This document shows positions 34,811 to 43,073 of a stretch of DNA of 50,154 nucleotides, one piece after another. The position numbers were made by a program, and so were the translations under genes. The notes under the pieces are model-generated. The model was not told the origin of the DNA. It saw only the letters and a program-made list of their open reading frames with translations, and did not search any database. The DNA comes from Lucifugimonas sp038150225 (GTDB lineage Bacteria > Chloroflexota > Dehalococcoidia > Lucifugimonadales > Lucifugimonadaceae): positions 1 through 50,154 of the forward strand of contig JAYQWG010000016.1 in the NCBI GenBank assembly GCA_038150225.1, written 5' to 3'. Each line of letters begins with the position of its first letter. Position 1 is the first letter of the stretch.

Positions 34811-36097
34811 TTAGACCGGCAATCCGATTAGTTGCATTCCTTCGAGACGGATCAGTTTCACTGGTTCGATCAAACCGTCTCGACTACCGGATTTCAGCGC
34901 TCCATCACTGAGTGCAAACTCTGGAGCAACTCTTACCCGCAAGTAGTTGTCAGTGAGACCAGTTACTCCGCCCTGCCCTTCCCAAAGAACAGCTCGAGTA
35001 TCTCCAACAAAGGATTTTCGGTGTTGGGTAGCGAATTCATCAGCGATTGTGCGAAGTTCTTCCGCTCGCCGCTGTTTTATTGTTGGTTCGAGTTGTTCGT
35101 TCAGATGAGCTGCACTCGTTCCAGATCGGATTGAATAAGGAAATACGTGAGCATCCGCTGGTTCCGCTCGCCTCAGAGCTTCAACAGAATCCTCATGATC
35201 CTGATCGGATTCGCCAGGGAATCCAGCGATTACATCCGCTGTAATGGACGTTCCACGAACTTGCTTGCGTACCAGTTCAACTGCTTTCTGATATTCATCC
35301 CTTGTGTAACGGCGCCGCATTGCTTTGAGGATGCGGTCACTACCACTTTGCAGAGGGATGTGAAAATGTGGAGCTAGACGTCCCAACCCCTCGTTATTCC
35401 AAAGATCTAGCAGCTCTAAGTTAATTTCGCGCGGCTGCAACGATGAAACCCGGAGTCGCGGGATGTCTGTTTCGAGAAGAATCTTCCGAATCAACTTAAC
35501 CAAATTGGTCTGTTCGAGATCGAATCCGTACGAACCTAGCTGTGTGCCGGTCAGGATTACTTCCGGGCACCCAGCTGTAAAAATGTCCTGAATTTGAGTT
35601 GTGATGACTTCAGCTGGAACTGAGCGTTCTCTGCCTCGAACTTTGGGGACGATGCAGTAAGCGCAAACCTGATCGCAGCCTTCCTGGATTTTCACGGCAG
35701 CCCGTGTTCTTCCAAGCAGGACGGGCTCAACCGACTGTGTCGGATTAGAAACATCGAAATCAACGCGACTGTTCACGATGGACACAAGTTCGGATTTTCG
35801 AGCGTTCGGGACCACCAGGTCTACGGATTCGAATTCCTCAACTTCTTCCTCCGCTCGTTCCGCGTAGCATCCCGCAGCAACAATGATTGCTTCCGGGAAT
35901 TCTCGTCTGGCTTTATTCAGAGCTTGGCGAGCCTTTTTGTCGGCAACATGAGTCACAGTGCACGAGTTCAAGACAAATACGTCAGGATCCTCGGACTCTT
36001 GAGAAATCTCGTAGCCGTTTCGCACAAATTCCGATGCCAGTCGCTGGCTGTCCGCTGTATTAAGTTTGCACCCGTGGGTTTCGATGTGAATTTTCAT
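34811..36097 (-). CDS. mtaB: tRNA t6A37 methylthiotransferase (MtaB type)
   Basis: 428 residues from the ATG at 36097; a TTG four codons upstream is possible. The N-terminal domain has cysteines C10 (HGCKLN), C46 (NSCTVT) and C77 (AAGCYAE) for the auxiliary cluster. The radical-SAM motif is C141, C145 and C148 in CDQVCAYC. HIPLQSGSDRILKAMRRRY is the family signature, and a TRAM domain closes the protein (residues ~365-428). The enzyme makes ms2t6A next to the anticodon of ANN-reading tRNAs. HGCKLNTADS favours MtaB over MiaB or RimO. Confidence 0.92.
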   Translation of the reverse strand: MKIHIETHGCKLNTADSQRLASEFVRNGYEISQESEDPDVFVLNSCTVTHVADKKARQALNKARREFPEAIIVAAGCYAERAEEEVEEFESVDLVVPNARKSELVSIVNSRVDFDVSNPTQSVEPVLLGRTRAAVKIQEGCDQVCAYCIVPKVRGRERSVPAEVITTQIQDIFTAGCPEVILTGTQLGSYGFDLEQTNLVKLIRKILLETDIPRLRVSSLQPREINLELLDLWNNEGLGRLAPHFHIPLQSGSDRILKAMRRRYTRDEYQKAVELVRKQVRGTSITADVIAGFPGESDQDHEDSVEALRRAEPADAHVFPYSIRSGTSAAHLNEQLEPTIKQRRAEELRTIADEFATQHRKSFVGDTRAVLWEGQGGVTGLTDNYLRVRVAPEFALSDGALKSGSRDGLIEPVKLIRLEGMQLIGLPV

Positions 36098-36201
36098 GCC
36101 GTCAATCAACTATAAGCGTTGATTGACTGTGGGTAATCAATCTGATCAACAACCGTTTCCCAATCAACGTAATCACACACGAGATCAAGTTGGTGCGTTG
36201 G

Positions 36202-36207
36202 TATACT
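36202..36207 (+). promoter_or_regulatory. -10-like box upstream of fabF
   Basis: TATACT lies about 100 bases before fabF in the divergent mtaB/fabF gap. No good -35 box is at the right distance, so support is weak. A CCGAA/TTCGG inverted repeat is just downstream. Confidence 0.35.
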
Positions 36208-36304
36208 CCGCTAGTTGGAATTTCCGAACTGACAATTCGGTCAATTACTAGATAAATCGCACAGCTAATTCATCCCATCCTCAACTGTGCGAAGAGGTCA
36301 ACTA

Positions 36305-37543
36305 ATGACAGAACGCGTGGTTGTAACTGGAATTGGACTCGTAACCCCGGTTGGACTGGACAAACAATCGACCTGGACGAGTCTCATGGAAGGTAAATCA
36401 GGAATCGACTACATCTCCCTGTTCGATCCTGAGGGATTCGAAACCAGGATTGCGGCAGAAGTTGATGGATTCGACGCAGACGGGATCCTGGGTCGCAAAG
36501 AAGCCCGACGGCTCGATCGCTTCGCCCAGTTCGCCTGTGTTGCCGCCCTGGAAGCCCTCGAAGACGCTGGCATCGATATGGCGAAAGAAGATGCTGACCG
36601 TGTCGGCGTTCTCATTGGCAGCGGTGTTGGTGGAATAATCACGATCACCGATCAGCACAAAGTTATGTTGAACCGCGGTCCTAAGCGGGTAAGCCCGTTC
36701 CTCGTTCCTATGATGTTAGGTGACATGGCTTCCGGACAGGTTTCCATGATGATTGGAGCTGAAGGTCCGAACTTCTCAACGGTTTCTGCTTGTGCGACCG
36801 GAGCTGACTCAATTGGCGAGGCGATGGAGATGATCAGGCGAGGACGTGCTGATGTCGTTATTGCCGGAGGTACGGAAGCTGCCGTGTGTGAGATCGGTGT
36901 CGCAGGTTTCAACTCCTGTATGGCGCTTTCAACTCGCAATGATGATCCTCAGACAGCCTCACGACCGTTTGATACAGGCCGAGATGGCTTCGTGCTCGGT
37001 GAAGGTGCTGGTCTGGTGGTTCTTGAGTCTGAAGAGCACGCTCAGAAGCGAGGTGCACGAATTCTCGCGGAGGCAGCGGGATACGGAGCCACCAGCGACG
37101 CTCACCATGTAACTCAACCTCACCCAGAAGGTGAAGGGGCAGCCCGAGCAATGAAGTGGGCTGTTCAGGACGCCGGAATCGCCCCAACAGATGTTGAGTA
37201 CATCAACGCGCATGGTACTTCGACCCCGCTGAACGACAAGTTTGAGACTGTTGCCATCAAGAAGATGTTTGGTGACCACGCTTACGATCTGACAGTGAGC
37301 TCGACCAAGTCGATGACCGGTCACCTGTTGGGCGCCGCTGGCGGAATTGAGTCGGCATTCGCAGTACTGGCTCTCGACGAGGAAGCTCTCCCACCGACCA
37401 TCAACTTGAACGATCCTGACCCCGACTGTGATCTCGACTACGTTCCAAACGTAGCGGTGAAGAAGCGCGTAAACGTGACGATGTCCAACTCACTTGGATT
37501 CGGAGGGCACAACGCCAGCCTCGTATTCAAGCGATACGAGTAG
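36305..37543 (+). CDS. fabF: 3-oxoacyl-[acyl-carrier-protein] synthase II
   Basis: 412 residues from the ATG at 36305, with AGAGG as ribosome site; an in-frame GTG six codons earlier is less likely. The Cys-His-His triad is C163 (VSACATGADS), H303 (NAHGTSTPLND) and H340 (KSMTGHLLGAAGG), with K335. The enzyme extends fatty acids by condensing acyl and malonyl groups on ACP. No acpP, fabG or fabD is next to it, unlike the usual fab cluster, and recJ follows ten bases after the stop. Confidence 0.95.
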   Translation: MTERVVVTGIGLVTPVGLDKQSTWTSLMEGKSGIDYISLFDPEGFETRIAAEVDGFDADGILGRKEARRLDRFAQFACVAALEALEDAGIDMAKEDADRVGVLIGSGVGGIITITDQHKVMLNRGPKRVSPFLVPMMLGDMASGQVSMMIGAEGPNFSTVSACATGADSIGEAMEMIRRGRADVVIAGGTEAAVCEIGVAGFNSCMALSTRNDDPQTASRPFDTGRDGFVLGEGAGLVVLESEEHAQKRGARILAEAAGYGATSDAHHVTQPHPEGEGAARAMKWAVQDAGIAPTDVEYINAHGTSTPLNDKFETVAIKKMFGDHAYDLTVSSTKSMTGHLLGAAGGIESAFAVLALDEEALPPTINLNDPDPDCDLDYVPNVAVKKRVNVTMSNSLGFGGHNASLVFKRYE

Positions 37544-37552
37544 TAGAGAGCG

Positions 37553-39244
37553 TTGCCGTCGAATAGAAAGTGGCAAATAGCTGAACCACCTCCACCAGGG
37601 TTCAGATTGGACCTTGGATTTCTAGGTTCCGGTGTTCGCGGTTCCCTGCCGGCCCGCCTACTCTGGAATCGGGGTGTGCGAACCGACGGCGATGCCGAAA
37701 GCTATTTCGCCACCGGTCACCGCGGATTCATAGACCCGTTTTCACTCCCTGACATGGATCCCGCAGTCGAACGAATCAGCGCCGCCATTCGTTCCGGTGA
37801 AACCGTTGGTGTTTTTGGGGACTTTGATGTCGACGGTCTAACGGGGACCGCCATCATTATTCGCATAGTCCGCTCACTTGGTGGATCGGCGATCCCTTAT
37901 ATCCCGAATCGTGAGAGCGACGGGCACGGTTTATCCCTCCGGGCAATCAATTCGTTCAATGATGCCGGAGTCAGTTTGATCATCACCGTCGACACTGGCT
38001 CGACTGCAGTTGACGAGATCGCAGCAGCGAAGTCGATGGGGATCGACACAGTTGTCACTGATCATCACCTAATCGAAACTGAACGTCCGGACGCAGTTGC
38101 AGTTGTTAATCCGCACGTCGACGACGAGTCAATTGACTACGCTGGTGCAGGGGTAGCCTTCAAACTTGCTCAAGCTCTTGCCGAACATAGAGGTGCAGAG
38201 TTCCCACAAGATCTATTAGCTCTCGCAGCAATGGGGACCATCGCAGATATCGTCCCACTCGTGTCTGAGAACCGAGCGATTGTCAGGGAAGGTCTGGCGG
38301 AGTTAGGAAAAACCAAGTTACCGGGACTAAAGGCTCTGCTCAACATTTCCAGGTCACCGGGCGCTTCTGGACGTCCCACAGCAGAATTGATTTCGTTCTA
38401 CGTTGCCCCCAGGCTCAATGCTCCGGGGCGCATGGGGGATGCCGAACCAAGTTTGCAGTTGCTGATCACAGATGACGAATCTGAATCTGCCGCTCTTGCA
38501 TCTCGACTTGACGAAGAAAACAATCGGCGCAGAGCCTTGAGTGAACAGGCATGGCAACACGCCAGCGGGCAGTTCGAGATCGGATCAGATGATCCAATCA
38601 TTGCTGTTAAATGTGACCCGTTTCCAATGGGGATTCTTGGTCCGTTGGCGGGACGACTAAATGAGGTCTACGGTAAACCCTCGATCGCCTACCAGGTTGT
38701 TGATGGTTTCGCCCGAGCATCCTGTCGTTCCAATACGGTTCTTGATCTTCACACTGCACTGGCAAACCACTCGGAAAAGTTCGAACGGTTTGGTGGGCAT
38801 GCTCGTGCCGCTGGATTCTCGCTAAGGATCGATCTTCTCGACGAAGTATTGGACGACGTGCGTTCACGAGCTGCATGGGGTGTATTGGGTGCACCGGAAC
38901 TGCCCACCTTGCACGCCGATGCAGAAATCGAACTCGAAGATCTCACAATATCGACCTGGAACTTCGTTTCAGCGATGGAGCCATTCGGTGAGGCGAATCG
39001 TGAACCTGTACTGGCATCTTTCCGAGTAACCCCGACTGATGTCCGAACAGTTGGCTCAGGTGGCAAACACCTGAGGCTAAGTTTCAACGTAAACGGGGAA
39101 CGTATCGATTCTATAGGGTTCGGTCTTGGTGACCGAGACCTCGGATCGGGGACGATAGACGTCCTCTATCAACTGCGTACCGAAGTTTGGCGAGGACGGA
39201 CGCGCCACCAGCTCGGTTTGCGTGACATCCGCCCTTCTGAATAA
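37553..39244 (+). CDS. recJ: Single-stranded-DNA-specific exonuclease RecJ
   Basis: 563 residues. DHH-family motif I is GDFDVDGLTG (89-98), the VTDHH motif is at 168-172, and the DHHA1 signature GGHARAAGFSL follows near residue 423. The C-terminal OB domain is present. RecJ degrades 5' ends of ssDNA in recombination and mismatch/base-excision repair. The start is TTG with an AGAGAG ribosome site, ten bases past fabF, so both may share a transcript. Convergent with lgt, three bases between stops. Confidence 0.93.
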   Translation: MPSNRKWQIAEPPPPGFRLDLGFLGSGVRGSLPARLLWNRGVRTDGDAESYFATGHRGFIDPFSLPDMDPAVERISAAIRSGETVGVFGDFDVDGLTGTAIIIRIVRSLGGSAIPYIPNRESDGHGLSLRAINSFNDAGVSLIITVDTGSTAVDEIAAAKSMGIDTVVTDHHLIETERPDAVAVVNPHVDDESIDYAGAGVAFKLAQALAEHRGAEFPQDLLALAAMGTIADIVPLVSENRAIVREGLAELGKTKLPGLKALLNISRSPGASGRPTAELISFYVAPRLNAPGRMGDAEPSLQLLITDDESESAALASRLDEENNRRRALSEQAWQHASGQFEIGSDDPIIAVKCDPFPMGILGPLAGRLNEVYGKPSIAYQVVDGFARASCRSNTVLDLHTALANHSEKFERFGGHARAAGFSLRIDLLDEVLDDVRSRAAWGVLGAPELPTLHADAEIELEDLTISTWNFVSAMEPFGEANREPVLASFRVTPTDVRTVGSGGKHLRLSFNVNGERIDSIGFGLGDRDLGSGTIDVLYQLRTEVWRGRTRHQLGLRDIRPSE

Positions 39245-39247
39245 TCC

Positions 39248-40135
39248 CTACGAGCGGGCTTGTTCTCGTTGTCGGTCGCGCTTACGCCGCGAAGGCGATC
39301 GTTTGTCACTACCGTCTTGATCGAGTGGATCGTCAGCCCAACGCAAATTTTTGATCATGTACGGGATAGTGAATGAAAGCACCAAAATCGCAATGATGTG
39401 TGCTTCCTGAAGTCCCCAGAACTTTACGTCATCCAACCTGAGGTACTGAATTGAGAATCTTCCGATCGAATACCAGGTGACGTAAACCATCCAGATCGAA
39501 CCGTCCGGTTTCAGCTTGCCCCGCAGTTTGGTGATCAAGAACAAACCGATCATGTTCCAGATCATCTCGTAAACAACAGTCGGGTGCACCGGACGCTCAG
39601 CGTCACCAAAAAATCGTTCTGCACCGATTCGAGCCGGGCTGTCAGGGTGGGTGAAATACCAACCCCAGGCGAGGTCGAGGGCTCGTGACCAATGCTCACC
39701 GTTGATGATGTCGCCCAAACGGCCAATTGTCTGAGCGACGAACATTGCGGGGGCCGCAATGTCCATGAATTTACCTACAGGGGCCTTTGCGATCCACGCA
39801 TAAGCAGCACCAGCTATCCAACCTCCAAGGATTCCGCCCCAGAGACCGATGCCTCCGGACCAGATGGCAAATATCCGTCCAGGGTCAGAACCGTAGATAT
39901 CCCAGTTGTCGAATACGTGAACCAATCGGGCTCCAATAATTCCACCGATAATTCCGAAGATAGCCGTGTTGTAAACAAGATCCTGATCCAGACCATCTCG
40001 TTTGGCGGCTCTACTAACCATCCAAATTGCGGCTACAACTCCGACAAAGCTGAGTAGTCCGTGCCAGCTGAGGGATAGGTTTCCCCCTGCTACGAGATTG
40101 GGATTGAACGGAATTTCGATTGCGGCAATTGGCAT
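39248..40135 (-). CDS. lgt: Prolipoprotein diacylglyceryl transferase
   Basis: 295 residues with about seven transmembrane helices. The Lgt signature is AQTIGRLGDIINGE, followed by VHPTVVYEM and SIGRFSIQYLR, which hold the conserved Arg, Asn and Glu residues. GGIGLWGGILGG replaces the proteobacterial form with a His, which also occurs in Gram-positive members. The C-terminus is a long Lys/Arg-rich cytosolic tail (about 265-295). Lgt attaches diacylglycerol to the cysteine of lipoprotein signal peptides at the membrane. Confidence 0.93.
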   Translation of the reverse strand: MPIAAIEIPFNPNLVAGGNLSLSWHGLLSFVGVVAAIWMVSRAAKRDGLDQDLVYNTAIFGIIGGIIGARLVHVFDNWDIYGSDPGRIFAIWSGGIGLWGGILGGWIAGAAYAWIAKAPVGKFMDIAAPAMFVAQTIGRLGDIINGEHWSRALDLAWGWYFTHPDSPARIGAERFFGDAERPVHPTVVYEMIWNMIGLFLITKLRGKLKPDGSIWMVYVTWYSIGRFSIQYLRLDDVKFWGLQEAHIIAILVLSFTIPYMIKNLRWADDPLDQDGSDKRSPSRRKRDRQREQARS

Positions 40136-40333
40136 GTGGTGTATTGCTTTGATTCGTTCTAGTGTTCACCCGGATGAAAATCAGTGTTTGACCGGGTTTG
40201 TAATTTTGAGATGATACTCGGAGATTAGAGTTTCAGAATTCAATTTGACTGTACGTCGAACACAAATTCTAGGTTTCGCCCTAACCCTTATCAATTTGTA
40301 ACCCACACTTTCCCTCAGAGATATGTTGATCCG

Positions 40334-40822
40334 ATGGCGAATTTGATCCTAGTACGGCACTCTGAACCCGACTGGGGTCGCCAAGCGCTTCATTCGGAGT
40401 GGGTTTTGACCGGGCACGGTCGGTATCGTGCGACGCTGCTCGGTGAATACCTTAGAGAACGCCATGTTGATCGAATAATCAGCAGTCCAGAAGTTAAGGC
40501 ATTTCAAACTGCAGATATCGCTGCGAAAGCAACGGGCCTTGAACGTCAGGTTTCTGAGCCAAAACTAAATGAACACAATCGCGACGGCGAGAAACCGCTG
40601 AACTCTAATGATCGGCGAAACATCATCTTCGAAAGTCTTCGCAATCCTCAAGAACTGGTTTACGGCACCGAGAGCATCAATACTGCGCTTGAGCGGTTCC
40701 GAACAGGGATCATAAGACACGTGGATAAATCCTCGCTCGAAACCGTGGCTGTCGTTTCGCACGGGACAGTCATTTCAGCATTTGTCGAGGATGAGATAGG
40801 GATAGACTCAGTAGAGACCTAG
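40334..40822 (+). CDS. Histidine phosphatase (phosphoglycerate-mutase-like)
   Basis: 162 residues, short for the family. The catalytic His is in LVRHSEPDW (usually RHG; here RHS). SSPEVKAFQTADI holds the second Arg-site region, though the usual Arg of SxLxRxxxTA is Lys-Ala-Phe. The C-terminal VAVVSHGTVISAF carries the second active His. It should dephosphorylate a small molecule or protein. The substrate is unknown. 162 bases without a gene separate it from xer. Confidence 0.8.
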   Translation: MANLILVRHSEPDWGRQALHSEWVLTGHGRYRATLLGEYLRERHVDRIISSPEVKAFQTADIAAKATGLERQVSEPKLNEHNRDGEKPLNSNDRRNIIFESLRNPQELVYGTESINTALERFRTGIIRHVDKSSLETVAVVSHGTVISAFVEDEIGIDSVET

Positions 40823-40984
40823 GACGCCTTCGGACTGCCTGGTTTGATTGAGTTCGAATAGCCTAACGACGACACGATTCTCGATCAATGCGCTTTTGAA
40901 TAATCCGACCTAAGTCTCGAAATCCCGTCGATACATCATTCAGGCTCTCATCAATGGTTTTTCGTAGATTTGTAACGGTGCACT

Positions 40985-41893
40985 ATGACTCCTGACGCGC
41001 TAACAACTGCAGTTGATATGTTCCTCGACCACCTTGTCGCGGAGAAAGGTGCATCAGTAAACACTCGTTCGGCGTACAAAAATGACCTGTCGATTTTTCG
41101 TGAAGTTCAGCAAAACGTCGACAAGAACGCGACACTAAATTCACTGGCAGTGAATTCAGCCGCTCAGTTCTTGAGTGTTTTAGATGAGCGAGGCTATTCA
41201 AACTCGAGTAAATCCCGAAAGATAGCTTCCGCAAAATCATTCTTTAGGTTTTTGGTCGACGAGCAGTTAGTCGAACTAAACCCTTTTGCAGCTGTAAAAC
41301 AACCGAAAGCCGGAACTGCCCTACCAAAGGCACTATCAATTGAAGAAGTTGACGAACTCCTCGTCGCCGCGTCCCATGTCCAAAACGCTGAGGATGCACG
41401 TGATCGAGTGATGATCGAACTGATGTACGCCGCCGGGCTTCGAGTCTCCGAACTGGTCGGAATGAATCTACGGGACGTTGATTTCGAGACCAACTCTGTT
41501 CGAGTGTCGGGAAAAGGATCTAAAGACCGGTCAGTTCCGATTTACGAATCATGTTCTTTGATGATCCTGGAATACATCGAGCACATACGCAGCGGTAACT
41601 CGTCGAATAAAGATGAATCAGCCTTGTTCTTGAATCGTCGACGCACTCGCATGACGCGCCAGGCGTTCTGGTTGCGACTCAAGCGAGTTGCGACAAAAGC
41701 GGGCATTTCGTCTAATATCACACCTCACGTACTCAGACATAGCTTTGCGACTCACTTGCTACACGGTGGCGCAAGTTTGAGGCACGTTCAAGAACTGCTC
41801 GGTCACGCAAATATAGCTACCACTCAAATCTATACGCACCTGACAAACGAACATGTCAAGAACGAGTATCAGAAGGCTCACCCCCGAGCTTAG
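40985..41893 (+). CDS. Tyrosine recombinase of Xer type
   Basis: 302 residues. The core-binding SAM-like domain (1-110) is followed by a catalytic domain with the full set R153 (AAGLRVSEL), K177 (GKGSKDR), H248 and R251 (PHVLRHS), H274 (LLGHANI) and the nucleophile Y283 (TQIYTHL). Length and lack of phage genes nearby fit a chromosome-dimer resolvase (XerC/XerD) rather than an integrase; the window alone cannot say which. No dif-like site was found. The next gene starts 18 bases after its stop. Confidence 0.92.
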   Translation: MTPDALTTAVDMFLDHLVAEKGASVNTRSAYKNDLSIFREVQQNVDKNATLNSLAVNSAAQFLSVLDERGYSNSSKSRKIASAKSFFRFLVDEQLVELNPFAAVKQPKAGTALPKALSIEEVDELLVAASHVQNAEDARDRVMIELMYAAGLRVSELVGMNLRDVDFETNSVRVSGKGSKDRSVPIYESCSLMILEYIEHIRSGNSSNKDESALFLNRRRTRMTRQAFWLRLKRVATKAGISSNITPHVLRHSFATHLLHGGASLRHVQELLGHANIATTQIYTHLTNEHVKNEYQKAHPRA

Positions 41894-41911
41894 ACAATAT
41901 CGGAGGTAACG

Positions 41912-42670
41912 ATGTCGGTAATCACCATCGAAGGGCGTCTTGGCGCGGGAGGACCAGATCTTGGCAGGCTGGTTGCTCGTGAGATGGGTCTCGATTTCGT
42001 CGATCGGTTAATGCTCGCCGACATCGCAAAGCGAGTTGGCTCAACAGTGACAGCTCTAGCTGAACAAGAACGACGAGTGCCTTCGCTAGCTAATCGGTTT
42101 GCCCAGGCCATTCAACGGATGCTTCACCGATCTGCGGTAGCTGGCATGGGTGGCGATCCATACTTCGGACCAGGAATTGAGCAGCTACTGTCCCGTCCGT
42201 ACAGCGAAATGGAAGAAGCACCTCATACCTCGGCAGAAGAGATAGATGAACAGCACTTCATGGATACTGCTCGCGAGGTTATTACAGACCTAGCGGAGAT
42301 AGGGAACGTTGTAATTCTCGGCCGAGGTGGCGCTGCAATCCTTCACGACAACATCAAGGTGTTACGTGTTGGAGTGGTTGCGAAAATGGAAGATCGGATT
42401 ACTCGCGTTCAGCAGCAAATGAGGCTCCAAACCCCAGAAGAGGCCCAGGAACTCATAGAACACACCGATACCGCTCAACATCGGTATTTCGAGAAGGCTT
42501 TCGACTCAAGCCCAATCGATCCTTTCTTGTATCATTTCATGTGGAACACATCCGACGTGTCGCTTGAGTATGCGGCGCAGGTAACTGTCGACGCAGCCAA
42601 GGTCATGTCTGAAAAAGGTCTGAAGTGGGCCGATGCCAGTTCGTTGGCCGGCGAACCCACATCGGAATAG
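41912..42670 (+). CDS. Cytidylate-kinase-like protein (Cytidylate_kin2-type)
   Basis: 252 residues. The N-terminus ITIEGRLGAGGPDLGRLVAREMG resembles the P-loop of cytidylate-kinase-like proteins, a group with GxxGxGG in place of GxGKST. The VVILGRGGAAILHD segment and the arginine-rich DRITRVQQQMRL lid are typical. True cytidylate kinases are a different length, so CMP may not be the substrate. It has a GGAGGT ribosome site and follows xer by 18 bases; a small protein follows by 21. Confidence 0.8.
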   Translation: MSVITIEGRLGAGGPDLGRLVAREMGLDFVDRLMLADIAKRVGSTVTALAEQERRVPSLANRFAQAIQRMLHRSAVAGMGGDPYFGPGIEQLLSRPYSEMEEAPHTSAEEIDEQHFMDTAREVITDLAEIGNVVILGRGGAAILHDNIKVLRVGVVAKMEDRITRVQQQMRLQTPEEAQELIEHTDTAQHRYFEKAFDSSPIDPFLYHFMWNTSDVSLEYAAQVTVDAAKVMSEKGLKWADASSLAGEPTSE

Positions 42671-42691
42671 ATTGATCGAGTAATTAGATAG

Positions 42692-42976
42692 ATGGCGAAA
42701 CCAAAGAAGACTAGTACCCGAAAAAACAGACGTTCGTCCCGACCGAACGTTTTCATTCAGTCTGACCGACCGGATGAGTCGAGTTCATCAAGCGATACTG
42801 ACTCAAACAGTTCGTCAGAGGCACCTCGGGTTCGCGCGGCTGTCCAGCGTACAAACCAGCGTGCGTCTACCCGGAGTGAGATCTACACTCGCTCAATAGG
42901 CGCAGAGTTGCGAAAGCTAGGTGCGCTCACCGGCGTAATAGTTGTAGCACTTGCGGTTCTTACAGTAGTTCTCTAA
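42692..42976 (+). CDS. Small tail-anchored protein, basic/serine-rich N-terminus
   Basis: 94 residues that I do not recognise. The first 20 residues are Lys/Arg-rich (AKPKKTSTRKNRRSSRPN). A Ser/Asp/Glu stretch follows (about 28-43), then a basic section, and a single hydrophobic helix fills the C-terminus (about 76-94) with no residues after it. This pattern suggests a cytosolic polypeptide anchored by its tail. It lies between the cytidylate-kinase-like gene and uvrC. The ORF is short, but the start and hydrophobic end look genuine. Confidence 0.65.
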   Translation: MAKPKKTSTRKNRRSSRPNVFIQSDRPDESSSSSDTDSNSSSEAPRVRAAVQRTNQRASTRSEIYTRSIGAELRKLGALTGVIVVALAVLTVVL

Positions 42977-43040
42977 CGACACCCAACTTTCACGTCCTCT
43001 AAGGGATGCGGCAAAGTTGAATTGAAAATGAATCACAATC

Positions 43041-43061
43041 GACCACCTTCAAAAGGTGGTC
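43041..43061 (+). terminator. Terminator hairpin before uvrC
   Basis: A perfect nine-base stem GACCACCTT/AAGGTGGTC with a three-base loop, followed by TATCTTTT. It lies 64 bases after the small tail-anchored gene. The first possible uvrC start (GTG 43056) is inside the stem. Confidence 0.75.
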
Positions 43062-43073
43062 TATCTTTTCGAG

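Noticed and set aside
40985..41893. The Xer-type recombinase as the integrase of a genomic island
   Set aside because: There are no phage or mobilisation genes, no direct repeats at the tRNAs, and its length and motifs fit chromosome-dimer resolution.
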